Assembly: GCA_029776225.1 (NCBI GenBank)
Contig: JAKOTR010000097.1
Location: 35,359-99,358, forward strand
Direction: 5' to 3'
Source of the DNA: Acidobacteriota bacterium
GTDB lineage: Bacteria; Acidobacteriota; Terriglobia; Bryobacterales; Bryobacteraceae
Length of the DNA: 64,000 bases
The notes beneath the pieces were generated by a model. The model searched no databases, was not told the DNA's origin, and saw nothing but the letters and a program-made list of their open reading frames with translations. Within the stretch, counting starts at the first letter, position 1; each line of letters starts with the position of its first letter. Below are positions 17,130 through 24,719 of the stretch, piece after piece. The position numbers and the translations under genes are program-made.

Positions 17130-18392
17130 GTGACCCCGAACGCCAGCGCGAGCGTGGCAGAAAAGGACCAGCTCGCGGCAGGGCCGTCCAGACTCCGGTG
17201 GGTGATGATCAGCCTGGCATTCCTGGCTACCGTCATCAACTATCTGGACCGCCAAACCCTTTCCGTAGTAGCGCCGGTTATAACCGAGCAGTTTCGCATG
17301 AGCAATGTGGACTACTCGCGCGTCGTGTTCGCGTTCATGCTGGCCTACACAATCATGAACGGCGTTTCGGGTCCGATGGTGGACCGGCTCGGCACCAAGC
17401 TGGGTTACGCCGTGTGCGTCGGCTGGTGGAGCATCGCCGCCATGCTGCACGCGCTCGCTCGCGGGCCGCTCAGCCTGGGCGTGTTTCGTTTCCTTCTGGG
17501 GATGGGAGAGGCAGGGAACTGGCCGGCCGGAGTGAAAGTAGTCTCGGAGTGGTTCCCGCCGAAGGAACGCGCGTTCGCCTCGGGCATCTTCAACAGCGGC
17601 TCCGCTATCGGGGCCGTGATCGCGCCGCCGCTCGTCGCGTGGATCGTCCTTCAATCGGGCTGGCGCAGCGCGTTCCTGATCGTAGGCGGCGCCGGCCTGG
17701 TCTGGCTGGTTCTGTGGCTGATGATCTACTCGACCCCGGCGAACGTCCGGGCGGAAGTGGCCGAGCGCCCCGTGCCCGCTTCGAAGCTGTTCCGCTCGAA
17801 ATGGGTCTGCATGTTCACGATATCGAAAATTTTCAGCGACCCGGCCTGGTACTTTTATATCTTCTGGTTTCCGCAATACCTGAAAAGCGCGCGCGGATTT
17901 GATCTCGCATCCATTGGCAAGTTCGCCTGGATTCCGTTCCTCACCGCCGACGCGGGCAACCTCATCGGAGGCGCCTTCTCGGCCGCTTTGTTGCACATCG
18001 GAGTTCCGGCGGTGCGGGCGCGCAAGATATCGGTTCTGTTTTTCGCGGCGCTGATGACTTCGGCGATTCCAGCCGTGCTTGTGTCCAACGTGTATGTCTC
18101 CATTGCGCTGATTTCAACGGCGACTCTGGGATACACGGGGGCGCTGGCGAATATGCTGGCGATGCCAGCCGACAGGTTTCCGCGGAACACGGTAGGTTCG
18201 GTCTGGGGCATTGCGAGTATGGGCGCCGGCTTCGGCGGCATGGTCTTCAGCCTCTTGACGGGATGGGTGATAGATCACTACTCGTACGTTCCGGTATTCA
18301 TAGGATTCGGTATTCTGCCGTTGATTGCGGCGGGCATCGTCTGGTGCCTGCCGGAGGCCAAACAGGAGCGCACGGCTGATCTCACAGCGTAG
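17130..18392 (+). CDS. MFS transporter of the anion:cation symporter type (ExuT-like)
   Basis: 420 aa from a GTG at 17130 preceded by a GAGGA box. The upstream part of the open frame overlaps the fucosidase end and is not needed. Twelve membrane helices can be traced. NYLDRQTLSVVAPVI in helix 1 and the FLLGMGEAGNWPAGVKVVSEWFP segment are hallmarks of the hexuronate/glucarate branch (ACS family). It probably imports sugar acids or small glycan products across the inner membrane. It lies between the fucosidase and the GntR regulator, consistent with a catabolic locus. Confidence 0.85.
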   Translation: MTPNASASVAEKDQLAAGPSRLRWVMISLAFLATVINYLDRQTLSVVAPVITEQFRMSNVDYSRVVFAFMLAYTIMNGVSGPMVDRLGTKLGYAVCVGWWSIAAMLHALARGPLSLGVFRFLLGMGEAGNWPAGVKVVSEWFPPKERAFASGIFNSGSAIGAVIAPPLVAWIVLQSGWRSAFLIVGGAGLVWLVLWLMIYSTPANVRAEVAERPVPASKLFRSKWVCMFTISKIFSDPAWYFYIFWFPQYLKSARGFDLASIGKFAWIPFLTADAGNLIGGAFSAALLHIGVPAVRARKISVLFFAALMTSAIPAVLVSNVYVSIALISTATLGYTGALANMLAMPADRFPRNTVGSVWGIASMGAGFGGMVFSLLTGWVIDHYSYVPVFIGFGILPLIAAGIVWCLPEAKQERTADLTA

Positions 18393-18406
18393 CGGAACTG
18401 CGGAAC

Positions 18407-18415
18407 TGATATACT
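18407..18415 (+). promoter_or_regulatory. Candidate extended -10 promoter
   Basis: TGATATACT fits the extended -10 pattern TG-N-TATAAT with one mismatch. It lies 15 bp after the MFS stop and about 100 bp before the GntR gene. No good -35 box is present, which an extended -10 does not require. Confidence 0.35.
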
Positions 18416-18516
18416 AGTAAATCCGGTCTGACGCAGGCGGAACTGCTGCATCTGCCCGGTTTGCACAAGAAAGAGAGGCGATACCGCTCAGTTCAGCCGC
18501 TGCCTTCCAAGTTTTT

Positions 18517-19290
18517 ATGGACGCCCCTTTTAAGGCAAGAATCAGAATGACCTCACAACGCCAAGGACTTCGTTCCAAAGGAAGCCTGGCCGAACGAGCT
18601 TACGAGTTGATACGTGAGAAGATACTTCGCGGCCAGTATCCTATCGGGGCTGCCCTGTCGAGACGGCAGTTGGCCGAGGAGCTTCGGATGAGCTTTCTGC
18701 CGGTATCCGAGGCGCTGCAACATCTTGAAATCGATGGGCTCGTGGAGAGCAGACCCCGCGTCGGCACGCGCGTTCGGGTTCCGACACGGAAGGAGATCGA
18801 GGAGCGGTACGCGCTGCGCGAAGCTCTGGAAACACAGTCGGCGCGGCTGTGCGCTGAAAACGCGGACGAGAGCGGCAGGCAGGAGCTGATCAAAATGGCC
18901 TACCAGCTTGACAAGTTGTACGCCTCGACCGCCGGCGCCGACGAAGGCTATCTTTATTCCGTGCACACTTACCACATGGCATTTCACCTGCGCATCGCGG
19001 AGCTTGGAGGCAACTCGCTGCTGCGCGGCGCGATCGAGCGCGAGCAGGTCCTCATTTTCAACTGGCTGTTTGACGACGCCGCCCACCAGCGCAACCTTCC
19101 GCCGAACTTCCATTCCGACCTCGCCGCGGCGCTGACCCAGGGCACCGTGGAAGAAGCGGACCAGGCCATGCGCGCTCACATCCGGTATGGAATGGATCGA
19201 GTGCTGGAACTCGTGCCCGCAGCCGAAGTGGAGAATAGTTGGAGGGTACCCCGGAAAAACAACCGCCGCCTCGCGACGGCGAACAAGTGA
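18517..19290 (+). CDS. GntR-family regulator (FadR/FCD type)
   Basis: 257 aa. The N-terminal winged helix is at about residues 22-92 (GSLAERAYELIREKILRGQY, LSRRQLAEELRMSFLPVSEALQHLEIDGLVE). The C-terminal FCD all-helical ligand domain follows, with a metal/ligand pattern including the HTYHMAFH segment and a later H in AHIRYGMD. Such regulators usually respond to sugar acids or related metabolites and repress neighbouring catabolic genes, so control of 7-20 kb is likely. A second ATG at 18547 (MTSQRQGL) could be the true start. Confidence 0.82.
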   Translation: MDAPFKARIRMTSQRQGLRSKGSLAERAYELIREKILRGQYPIGAALSRRQLAEELRMSFLPVSEALQHLEIDGLVESRPRVGTRVRVPTRKEIEERYALREALETQSARLCAENADESGRQELIKMAYQLDKLYASTAGADEGYLYSVHTYHMAFHLRIAELGGNSLLRGAIEREQVLIFNWLFDDAAHQRNLPPNFHSDLAAALTQGTVEEADQAMRAHIRYGMDRVLELVPAAEVENSWRVPRKNNRRLATANK

Positions 19291-19359
19291 AAGCTAGACC
19301 TGGCGCAAAGCAACTCACCGCGCAACCGTCCTGCTAACATTCCTCCGAAGGAGGATTCG

Positions 19360-20457
19360 ATGCCGAGCCGTCTTGTGTACTTCCTGCTGCCGGCGCTCGC
19401 GATTACGGCGGCCGCGGGAGAAGTGCATGTTATTTGCGAAAATGCCGCGGGCGACGCTACGAAGCTGAATAACGCGATCCGGGAGAGCAAGCCCAGCGAC
19501 GTCATCCGGATTCACGGCACATGCCTCATTCGGGAGACGGTGGTTCTGCTCGGAAACCGGAGCTACATGGGCGACTCGCGAACAGGCACCGTGCTTCGCC
19601 AGGCGGACGGCGCTAACTTACCAGCGCTGGTGGCCTCCGACAGTTGGAACAATAACGCGGCCTCAACCGGCAGCCCCGTCCGGATCGCGCACCTGACGCT
19701 CGACGGCAACAGGGCCAACAACACGAACACGAGCAATCTCGTCATCCGGTCATGGCTCACGGTTATCGAGGATGTGGTCAGCAGGAACGCGCCTGTGGAC
19801 GGAATACGCCTCACCAACCTCGGCAGGGACGGCAAGACAGGTCTCAAGACCACACAGGTGAACGGGCGCATTAGCAACTGCTTCATCGACCGCTCGGGCG
19901 CTAACGGCATTCGCGTCCTCGACACCGGAAACGCCGTGACCGACTGGGACCTGCTGGATTGCTGGATCGCGGGCTCGGGAGAATCTGCCATTCAGTTGGA
20001 CAACGCTGCGGGCTGGAAAGTAGTGGGCAACCATGTCTACGGCGTGCAGCGCCATGGCATCTACGCTCATCGCTGTTGGGGGAGTACCATCGCGGATAAC
20101 TACGTTGAGGACTTCGGCGCCGCCGGCGGCGAGGGAAACACCTGGTACGGAGTAGCCTGCACCGTGCAGGGCGGCGCGGCCAGCGTGATTCGGGACAACA
20201 AGGTATTCCGGTTCGGCGCGAGAGGCAAAACCGGCAGCTTCGTCTATATAGGAGTTCCGCAAGTGAACAGCGGGACCGGAGTGCTCAACGTCGTCAACAA
20301 CGTGATCCGTGGCGCTGGAACGGAGCGCGACACGGGGCTGTCCTACGAGGTTGGCAAAGGAGACGCGCTCCAGGTTGTCTCCGCTAACAACAATGTTCAC
20401 TCGGTGGGCAGGCCGCGCGTGAGCGGCGCAAAGGTCACCCTGGCGAATTCCTATTGA
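19360..20457 (+). CDS. Secreted right-handed parallel beta-helix protein
   Basis: 365 aa with a strong GGAGGA site before the ATG and a signal peptide (MPSRLVYFLLPALAITAAAG). The body is built of repeated Asn-rich turns (LDGNRANNTNTSN, ISNCFIDRSGANGIRV, VVGNHVYGVQRHGIYAH, IADNYVEDF, VVNNVIRGAG), the pattern of pectate-lyase-like beta-helices (PbH1 repeats). No Asp/Arg catalytic set can be assigned with confidence. It probably binds or cleaves a polysaccharide and belongs to the glycan locus by position. A lyase or epimerase role is possible. Confidence 0.65.
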   Translation: MPSRLVYFLLPALAITAAAGEVHVICENAAGDATKLNNAIRESKPSDVIRIHGTCLIRETVVLLGNRSYMGDSRTGTVLRQADGANLPALVASDSWNNNAASTGSPVRIAHLTLDGNRANNTNTSNLVIRSWLTVIEDVVSRNAPVDGIRLTNLGRDGKTGLKTTQVNGRISNCFIDRSGANGIRVLDTGNAVTDWDLLDCWIAGSGESAIQLDNAAGWKVVGNHVYGVQRHGIYAHRCWGSTIADNYVEDFGAAGGEGNTWYGVACTVQGGAASVIRDNKVFRFGARGKTGSFVYIGVPQVNSGTGVLNVVNNVIRGAGTERDTGLSYEVGKGDALQVVSANNNVHSVGRPRVSGAKVTLANSY

Positions 20458-20522
20458 AAGACGGATGGCAACCGGGCGAGAGCGCCGGGCAGGTCCGCAA
20501 GTCGCGCCATAATGGTACAGAC

Positions 20523-21290
20523 ATGTTCCGATCGTTCGGCGCTCCGGAGCTGGTCGTTGTCGGGGTGCTGGTCATGCTTCTGTTCGGCGGTAGCTGGCTG
20601 GCCAAGGCTGGCCGGCTGGCCGGCGAGAAGGTGAAGCAGTTGGTGCTTCGAGCCAAATGGCTATGGGCCTCGGCAACAGGCAGCGAGGAGGAGGCACTCG
20701 AAAAGGAGCGGGCGTTTGGGCAGGAACTGGCGCGGGAAGTCATGAGCGAGTATCCCGCTCCCGTCGCGGAAGTCAAGCAAGCCCTTGTTGAGCGCATCGG
20801 CGCCAGGCTTAGCGCGCAGCGAAAAGCGCCGTGGCCCTTTTCGTTTCGAGTCGTTTCCGCGCCGGTGGCAAACGCGTTCGCCTTGCCCGGCGGGTTTGTG
20901 TTCGTCTACGAGCCGCTGCTGGACATGCTCGGCGCGGACGACGACGCTCTGGCCTTTGTCCTTGCGCACGAGATGGCGCACGTGTTGCTGGGCCACGCCC
21001 GGGAAGCCCAATTGAGGAGATTGCTGTTGGGACGGATCACCGCCCGCGCCGGCGGCGTCGGACAGATAGCGGAAAGACTGCTTACCCTGGCGTACTCGAG
21101 AGAAGACGAGCTGGAGGCAGACCGCGAGGCGGTCTCTATCATAAAGAGCGCCGGCTTCAACACGGCGGGAGCCGCTGCCTTTTTTAGCCGGTCTGCGGGA
21201 GTTGAATCTTCGGTTCTCGAATATCTCTCAACGCATCCGCCCGCCAAGGAGCGCCTGAAAGCCGTCCAGGCTCAGGCCTCAGCGACATGA
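20523..21290 (+). CDS. M48-type zinc metallopeptidase with TatA-like N-terminus
   Basis: 255 aa from the ATG at 20523; the frame is open from a TTG at 20454 but that part is unlikely. Residues 1-40 (MFRSFGAPELVVVGVLV, LLFGGSWLAKAGR, then an amphipathic basic helix) read like TatA/TatB: short N-terminus, GxPEL motif, one membrane helix, FG hinge, amphipathic helix. The M48 domain carries HEMAHVLLGH (HExxH) and the third zinc ligand in EDELEADREA. A C-terminal STHPPAKERL motif is typical of M48 family proteins. The combination would place a peptidase at the inner membrane. The TatA likeness is by eye. Confidence 0.75.
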   Translation: MFRSFGAPELVVVGVLVMLLFGGSWLAKAGRLAGEKVKQLVLRAKWLWASATGSEEEALEKERAFGQELAREVMSEYPAPVAEVKQALVERIGARLSAQRKAPWPFSFRVVSAPVANAFALPGGFVFVYEPLLDMLGADDDALAFVLAHEMAHVLLGHAREAQLRRLLLGRITARAGGVGQIAERLLTLAYSREDELEADREAVSIIKSAGFNTAGAAAFFSRSAGVESSVLEYLSTHPPAKERLKAVQAQASAT

Positions 21291-21330
21291 TTTCCTGGCG
21301 GCAGCTCTGAGTACGGACGATAGATTTCTC

Positions 21331-21394
21331 ACCGCCCGAGAGTTGCGCCCTTTACCCGCCGGCACGGACGACATCGAGGGCGGCTCGGGCTTTT
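21331..21394 (+). promoter_or_regulatory. Structured leader upstream of sugE (possible guanidine riboswitch)
   Basis: GCCCGAG (21334-21340) pairs with CTCGGGC (21384-21390), and inside it CGCCC (21346-21350) pairs with GGGCG (21378-21382). Four Ts follow at 21391. This is a long stem with a T-run between the M48 stop and the SugE start. SugE/Gdx genes are classic targets of guanidine riboswitches. The inner sequence shares short blocks (CGAG, TGCGCC, TACCCG, GGAC, in order) with the guanidine-III consensus as I remember it. A plain terminator of the M48 gene is the simpler alternative. Confidence 0.35.
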
Positions 21395-21420
21395 CACTCA
21401 TTGACACAAGGAGGAAAGTT

Positions 21421-21741
21421 TTGGCCTGGGTTCTATTGCTTGCTGCCGGCCTTCTGGAAGTAGTTTGGGCCTTCGCGATGAAGCTGTCGGAAGGCTTTAC
21501 TCGCGCGGGACCGGCAACCGCGACGCTGCTCGCGATGGGCGCCAGCGTTGGGCTGCTCGCCATCTCAATGCGCAGCCTGCCCTTAAGCACGGCTTACCCC
21601 GTCTGGACCGGCATCGGCGCTGTGGGCACCTTTGCCGTCGGCGTCGTTGTCCTTGGTGAGCCGTTGAACATCGGCCGGGTCGTTGCCGCAGTGTTGATCG
21701 TCGCGGGCCTGATCCTCATGAGACTGACTACTCCGGCTTGA
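21421..21741 (+). CDS. sugE: SMR-family efflux protein SugE/Gdx (guanidinium exporter type)
   Basis: 106 aa from a TTG at 21421, which sits 8 bases after a strong AAGGAGG. The 132-aa reading from 21343 would include the structured leader and is rejected. Four membrane helices are visible. AWVLLLAAGLLEVVWAFAMK carries the conserved membrane Glu of helix 1, and AYPVWTGIGAVGTFAVGVV and a final GLILMRLT helix complete the fold. The LLEVVWA and K residues after it fit the SugE/Gdx rather than the EmrE subtype. It exports guanidinium or related cations in exchange for protons. Confidence 0.85.
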   Translation: MAWVLLLAAGLLEVVWAFAMKLSEGFTRAGPATATLLAMGASVGLLAISMRSLPLSTAYPVWTGIGAVGTFAVGVVVLGEPLNIGRVVAAVLIVAGLILMRLTTPA

Positions 21742-21767
21742 GTAAGAGACCGGTATGTAGCGTGGGT

Positions 21768-21874
21768 CAAGCTGTTCGCCCAGGCGCCGGCGTATAAGGT
21801 CCGCCGGGACTGATTGCTTTCCCGGCGCACCGGGGCCGGGCACGCGTAACGAGCTGCGTGCGTTTTGACATCCT
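21768..21874. repeat. 107-bp direct repeat, copy 1
   Basis: Identical over 107 bp, by eye, to 22416-22522. It contains two inverted repeats: CGCCGGG (21802-21808) with CCCGGCG (21821-21827), and GCACGC (21840-21845) with GCGTGC (21856-21861) followed by GTTTTG. The second hairpin looks like a rho-independent terminator for sugE. Similarity continues weakly for 13 bases beyond the right end. It may be a dispersed intergenic element of this genome. Confidence 0.8.
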
Positions 21875-21944
21875 CGATCTTGCCATGAATCTCCAGACGG
21901 CGGAGTGCGTTACCTAGCAGGCTTCCGCGCCTTCAGGCCGTCCG

Positions 21945-22402
21945 CGCGGGCATGCGCCAAGGGACAATTGGGCCACTTGACGGGAGCGGAAACGGGCCTG
22001 CAATCGAATTTCAGATGAGGGAGCGCTGGTTACTGGAGGTAAACGCTCTGCACCGGCCTGTTATCTGGAACCGCCACCTGGAAAGCACGGGACCCGCCGG
22101 CACCGACGTTCTGTACTCAATGCATTGCGCTCCGGTGTGATCTGGCATTTTCCCGTGCTGGCCAAATACAGTTTTCCGCTGCGAGGCCGCACATGGTTCC
22201 TGGGCGCCGGGCCTTCGTTCCGGTTGCGGCAAACCTTCCATCGGTGGGTGTCCCCCTATGGTTTGTCCGCCACGGCAGGAATTCAGATGCAAGCCGGGCC
22301 TCGAAGCTCGCGCCCACCATCCGTTACACCCACTGGGCGCCGCACCCTGTGAGTATATTGCGCCGCAATCAGGCAGACCTGCTCCTATCGGTGCAGTTCT
22401 GA
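21945..22402 (+). pseudogene. Frameshifted outer-membrane beta-barrel protein remnant
   Basis: Three frames read in turn give parts of one small beta-barrel protein: 21952-22140 (AIEFQMRERWLLEVNALHRP), 22125-22320 (FPVLAKYSFPLRGRTWFLGA, YGLSATAGIQMQAG), and 22290-22402 (KLAPTIRYTHWAPHP ... ADLLLSVQF with a terminal Phe). At least two frameshifts are needed and the N-terminal signal is missing. The order and content match the short outer-membrane barrel proteins common in Acidobacteriota. It sits exactly between the two 107-bp repeats. Confidence 0.6.
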
Positions 22403-22415
22403 ATGGCGTAGAGCC

Positions 22416-22522
22416 CAAGCTGTTCGCCCAGGCGCCGGCGTATAAGGTCCGCCGGGACTGATTGCTTTCCCGGCGCACCGGGGCCGGGCACGCGTAACGA
22501 GCTGCGTGCGTTTTGACATCCT
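22416..22522. repeat. 107-bp direct repeat, copy 2
   Basis: Second copy of the element at 21768-21874, offset by 648 bp, with the same two hairpins. The terminator-like arm pair is at 22488-22493 and 22504-22509. It lies between the pseudogene and the deaminase gene. Confidence 0.8.
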
Positions 22523-22559
22523 GGATTTCGCTATGTAACCCTGTCGCATAACCATTCTC

Positions 22560-23021
22560 ATGCAGACAGAGGCGACAGAACTCGATCTGCGCTACATGCA
22601 GCGGTGCATCGAACTGGCTCGCGAGGCCGTCAGGTCCGGCGACCACCCTGTAGGCTCGCTGGTCGTGCGCGATGGGGAGATTCTGGGCAGCGGTGTCGAG
22701 AGCACCCGGCGATTACTGGACGTGGCGGCGCATGCGGAAATCGAAGCGCTGCGTGCCGCCTGCCGCAAGACCGGCGCGCTCGACCTCTCGGGAGCGTGCC
22801 TCTACACCACGACCGAGCCCTGCTACCTGTGTTCCTTCGCCATACGGCAGTTGAAAATCGCTCGCGTGGTCATTGGGCGCCCGTATCCTGCGGCCGGCGG
22901 CGTCACTTCCCGCCATCCGATTCTGTGTGATCCCGCCCTCACCTGCTGGGGGTCGCCTCCCGTTGTGGTGACAGGCGTTCTCCTTGACGAGTGTGAAGCG
23001 CTGTTCGGCGGCTCGCACTAG
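22560..23021 (+). CDS. Nucleoside/cytidine deaminase family protein
   Basis: 153 aa. The zinc-binding deaminase motifs are AHAEIEAL (His ligand and catalytic Glu) near residue 60 and TEPCYLCSFA (two Cys ligands) near residue 93. The fold matches the TadA/guanine-deaminase branch, which converts amino to keto groups on free bases or in tRNA. The C-terminal SRHPILCDPALTCWGSPP is unlike TadA, so a free nucleobase deaminase is more likely than tRNA editing. No ribosome-binding site is obvious. Its stop overlaps the convergent thioredoxin-fold gene by 4 bp. Confidence 0.78.
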   Translation: MQTEATELDLRYMQRCIELAREAVRSGDHPVGSLVVRDGEILGSGVESTRRLLDVAAHAEIEALRAACRKTGALDLSGACLYTTTEPCYLCSFAIRQLKIARVVIGRPYPAAGGVTSRHPILCDPALTCWGSPPVVVTGVLLDECEALFGGSH

Positions 23022-23905
23022 CTCAGCACGTTCCACACGCGCTTGGCGAGATCGTTGTACGGCATTTTGCCGGGATGGTACAAGGACACCTTGCCTTCGG
23101 GATCGATCAGCACCAGTGTCGGCGTCGTGCTCACGCCGTAGATGACGAAGTTCTGCTCGCTGATGGGGACTGCCATCCCGGACAGGTGCGCATAGTGCTC
23201 GGCCAGCACTTGCTTGATGTGTTGCTTTTCCCGCCGCGGGCTGGCGGGCTGGATCCGCTCCTCGTCGAGGTAGCCGTAGCGCCGCGTGGGACCGATCAAC
23301 ACCAGCCCTTGCCGCTCGAACCGGTTCCGGATGCGAACCAGCACGCGGCCCTGCGCCTCGGAATCTTCGCAATAGTGCGCCCAACAGAAGAGAAGGACGG
23401 GACGCCCGCGCAGCTCTGCCAGCGCCGGCGGCTTCGGCCCGAGCCACTCCCGGATCTCGAGTTCGGGCGCCCGCTGGCCGGTCAGGGTTAGAAGATTCAG
23501 GTTTTTTCGTATGCGGGGGTGGATGGGCGCTGTGCCGTCCCTGGAGAGTTCCCTTTTCAGGAACCGCACTGCCTCGCTGCCGCGCTTCTGCCGCGCCATG
23601 ACCTGCGCGGCGACCTCGATGGAAGCGCCGAGCGCCGTGGCCAGGTGCGCATTCGAATCGAGCGGCGTGTCCGGTAGCAGCTTAACGGCCAGACGGTGCA
23701 CGTCCTTCGCGTAATCCGCGGCCTTTGTGAACCGGCGATTGTTCAGGAAGCCGCGCGCCAGCCACGACAGTGCCTCCAGCGCTTCCGGTGTCGCGCCACT
23801 CTCGCCGCGGTAGCTCAGGGCCAGACGTTCCGCTCTCCGGAGGTCACCCCGTGTGATAGCCGACCGCACCGCGGACGTGATTGTTTCCATCGCAGCTTTA
23901 GCCAT
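23018..23905 (-). CDS. Thioredoxin-fold (TlpA-like) protein with helical N-terminal region
   Basis: 295 aa from the ATG at 23905, which overlaps the DUF488 stop by 8 bp and has GGAGGA upstream. The first 140 residues are alpha-helical and TPR-like. From about residue 165 a TlpA/AhpC-like domain appears: RGRPVLLFCWAHYCEDSEAQ, a VIYGVSTTPTLVLID cis-Pro strand and a C-terminal GKMPY segment. The usual CxxC is reduced to HYC, leaving one cysteine, so it is unlikely to be a standard disulfide reductase. There is no signal peptide. A peroxiredoxin-like or inactive role is possible. Confidence 0.65.
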   Translation of the reverse strand: MAKAAMETITSAVRSAITRGDLRRAERLALSYRGESGATPEALEALSWLARGFLNNRRFTKAADYAKDVHRLAVKLLPDTPLDSNAHLATALGASIEVAAQVMARQKRGSEAVRFLKRELSRDGTAPIHPRIRKNLNLLTLTGQRAPELEIREWLGPKPPALAELRGRPVLLFCWAHYCEDSEAQGRVLVRIRNRFERQGLVLIGPTRRYGYLDEERIQPASPRREKQHIKQVLAEHYAHLSGMAVPISEQNFVIYGVSTTPTLVLIDPEGKVSLYHPGKMPYNDLAKRVWNVLS

Positions 23906-24287
23906 GCCGTTTGCGTCCTCCGGCAGCACGGGTCTTCACGCCCGCCTTCTGCTCGATGTATTCCTTGAGCGCTACCGCGTTATTGTGCTCGGTATCTTGC
24001 GAACTGTACAGCAGCGTTACCGTGCCCCGCCGTGCGGCGTCGAGAATCGGCGCCCATGCCTCGGTTGCGCGATCGAGCTCGGCAAAATACCTATGCCGGA
24101 ACTCCTGCCATTTTGCGGGATCGTGGCTGAACCACTTCCGCAATTCGGTGCTGGGCGCGGCATCTTTCAGCCAGCCGTCGATGCGCAGCGAAGTCTTCTT
24201 CACCCCGCGAGGCCAGAGCCGCTCTACGAGGTAACGCACTCCGTCGCCGGGAGATTCCTCCTCGTAAACCCGCTTCAGTTTGATCAT
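23898..24287 (-). CDS. DUF488 family protein
   Basis: 129 aa. The sequence IKLKRVYEEESPGDGVRYLVERLWPRGV, then LRKWFSHDPAKWQEFRHRY, then TLLYSSQDTEHNNAVAL is the standard DUF488 pattern. The function of the family is unknown; members are small cytoplasmic proteins often next to redox or stress genes. It is translationally coupled to the thioredoxin-fold gene downstream. Confidence 0.85.
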   Translation of the reverse strand: MIKLKRVYEEESPGDGVRYLVERLWPRGVKKTSLRIDGWLKDAAPSTELRKWFSHDPAKWQEFRHRYFAELDRATEAWAPILDAARRGTVTLLYSSQDTEHNNAVALKEYIEQKAGVKTRAAGGRKRHG

Positions 24288-24472
24288 GGTTCAGACCTCC
24301 ACGCCTTCGGGCCGCGTTTTCGGTCTTCTGCCCGGTTGGGCCGTCACTTAGGAGAGCTTTGTAAGTGCTTGAGTCCCCGTGCGCCCTCTTGAGTGACCTT
24401 GTTTCCATCGTATCGCAGAGGTTCGGGTACCGATTTGTGAAAATTGTGAGATCGCCACCGGCGCCTCCCGGT

Positions 24473-24512
24473 GATCACGTACGCCACTTCCCATCCTCCT
24501 CTGATCAGCGAT
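24473..24512 (-). pseudogene. Ferredoxin 5'-end remnant, left copy (40-bp repeat A)
   Basis: On the minus strand a GAGGAGG site is followed by GTG and then AYVIT, the first residues of 7Fe ferredoxins (usually MAYVITEPC), after which the frame diverges into low-complexity residues. The 40 bp match 63127-63167 with a few changes. The surrounding 24288-24719 gap holds no other gene that I can support. The start of the adjoining RsbU-like gene lies 200 bp to the right. Confidence 0.4.
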
Positions 24513-24719
24513 GCTGCGGTCTCCGGCGGCCTCGTCAACATGGCCACGCCGGCGGACGCCGCCGGTCCGCCCCTCCCGAAGACGCCCGCAAACGCGCTAC
24601 GCTGATCAAGTGCCTGGCGGCGAAACCCACCTGGCGATCCCGGCCCGGAAAAGGCTGGCGGGCTGGGCGCCTCGCCCCCGCTTCGGCCGATATAAAATTC
24701 GGCCGATATAAAGAGCAAT

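Noticed and set aside
21331..21394. Guanidine-I (ykkC) riboswitch
   Set aside because: The 3' AAAAGCCCGGGAGA-type segment and the 5' CTAGGG segment of that class are missing; only CCGAGAG matches.
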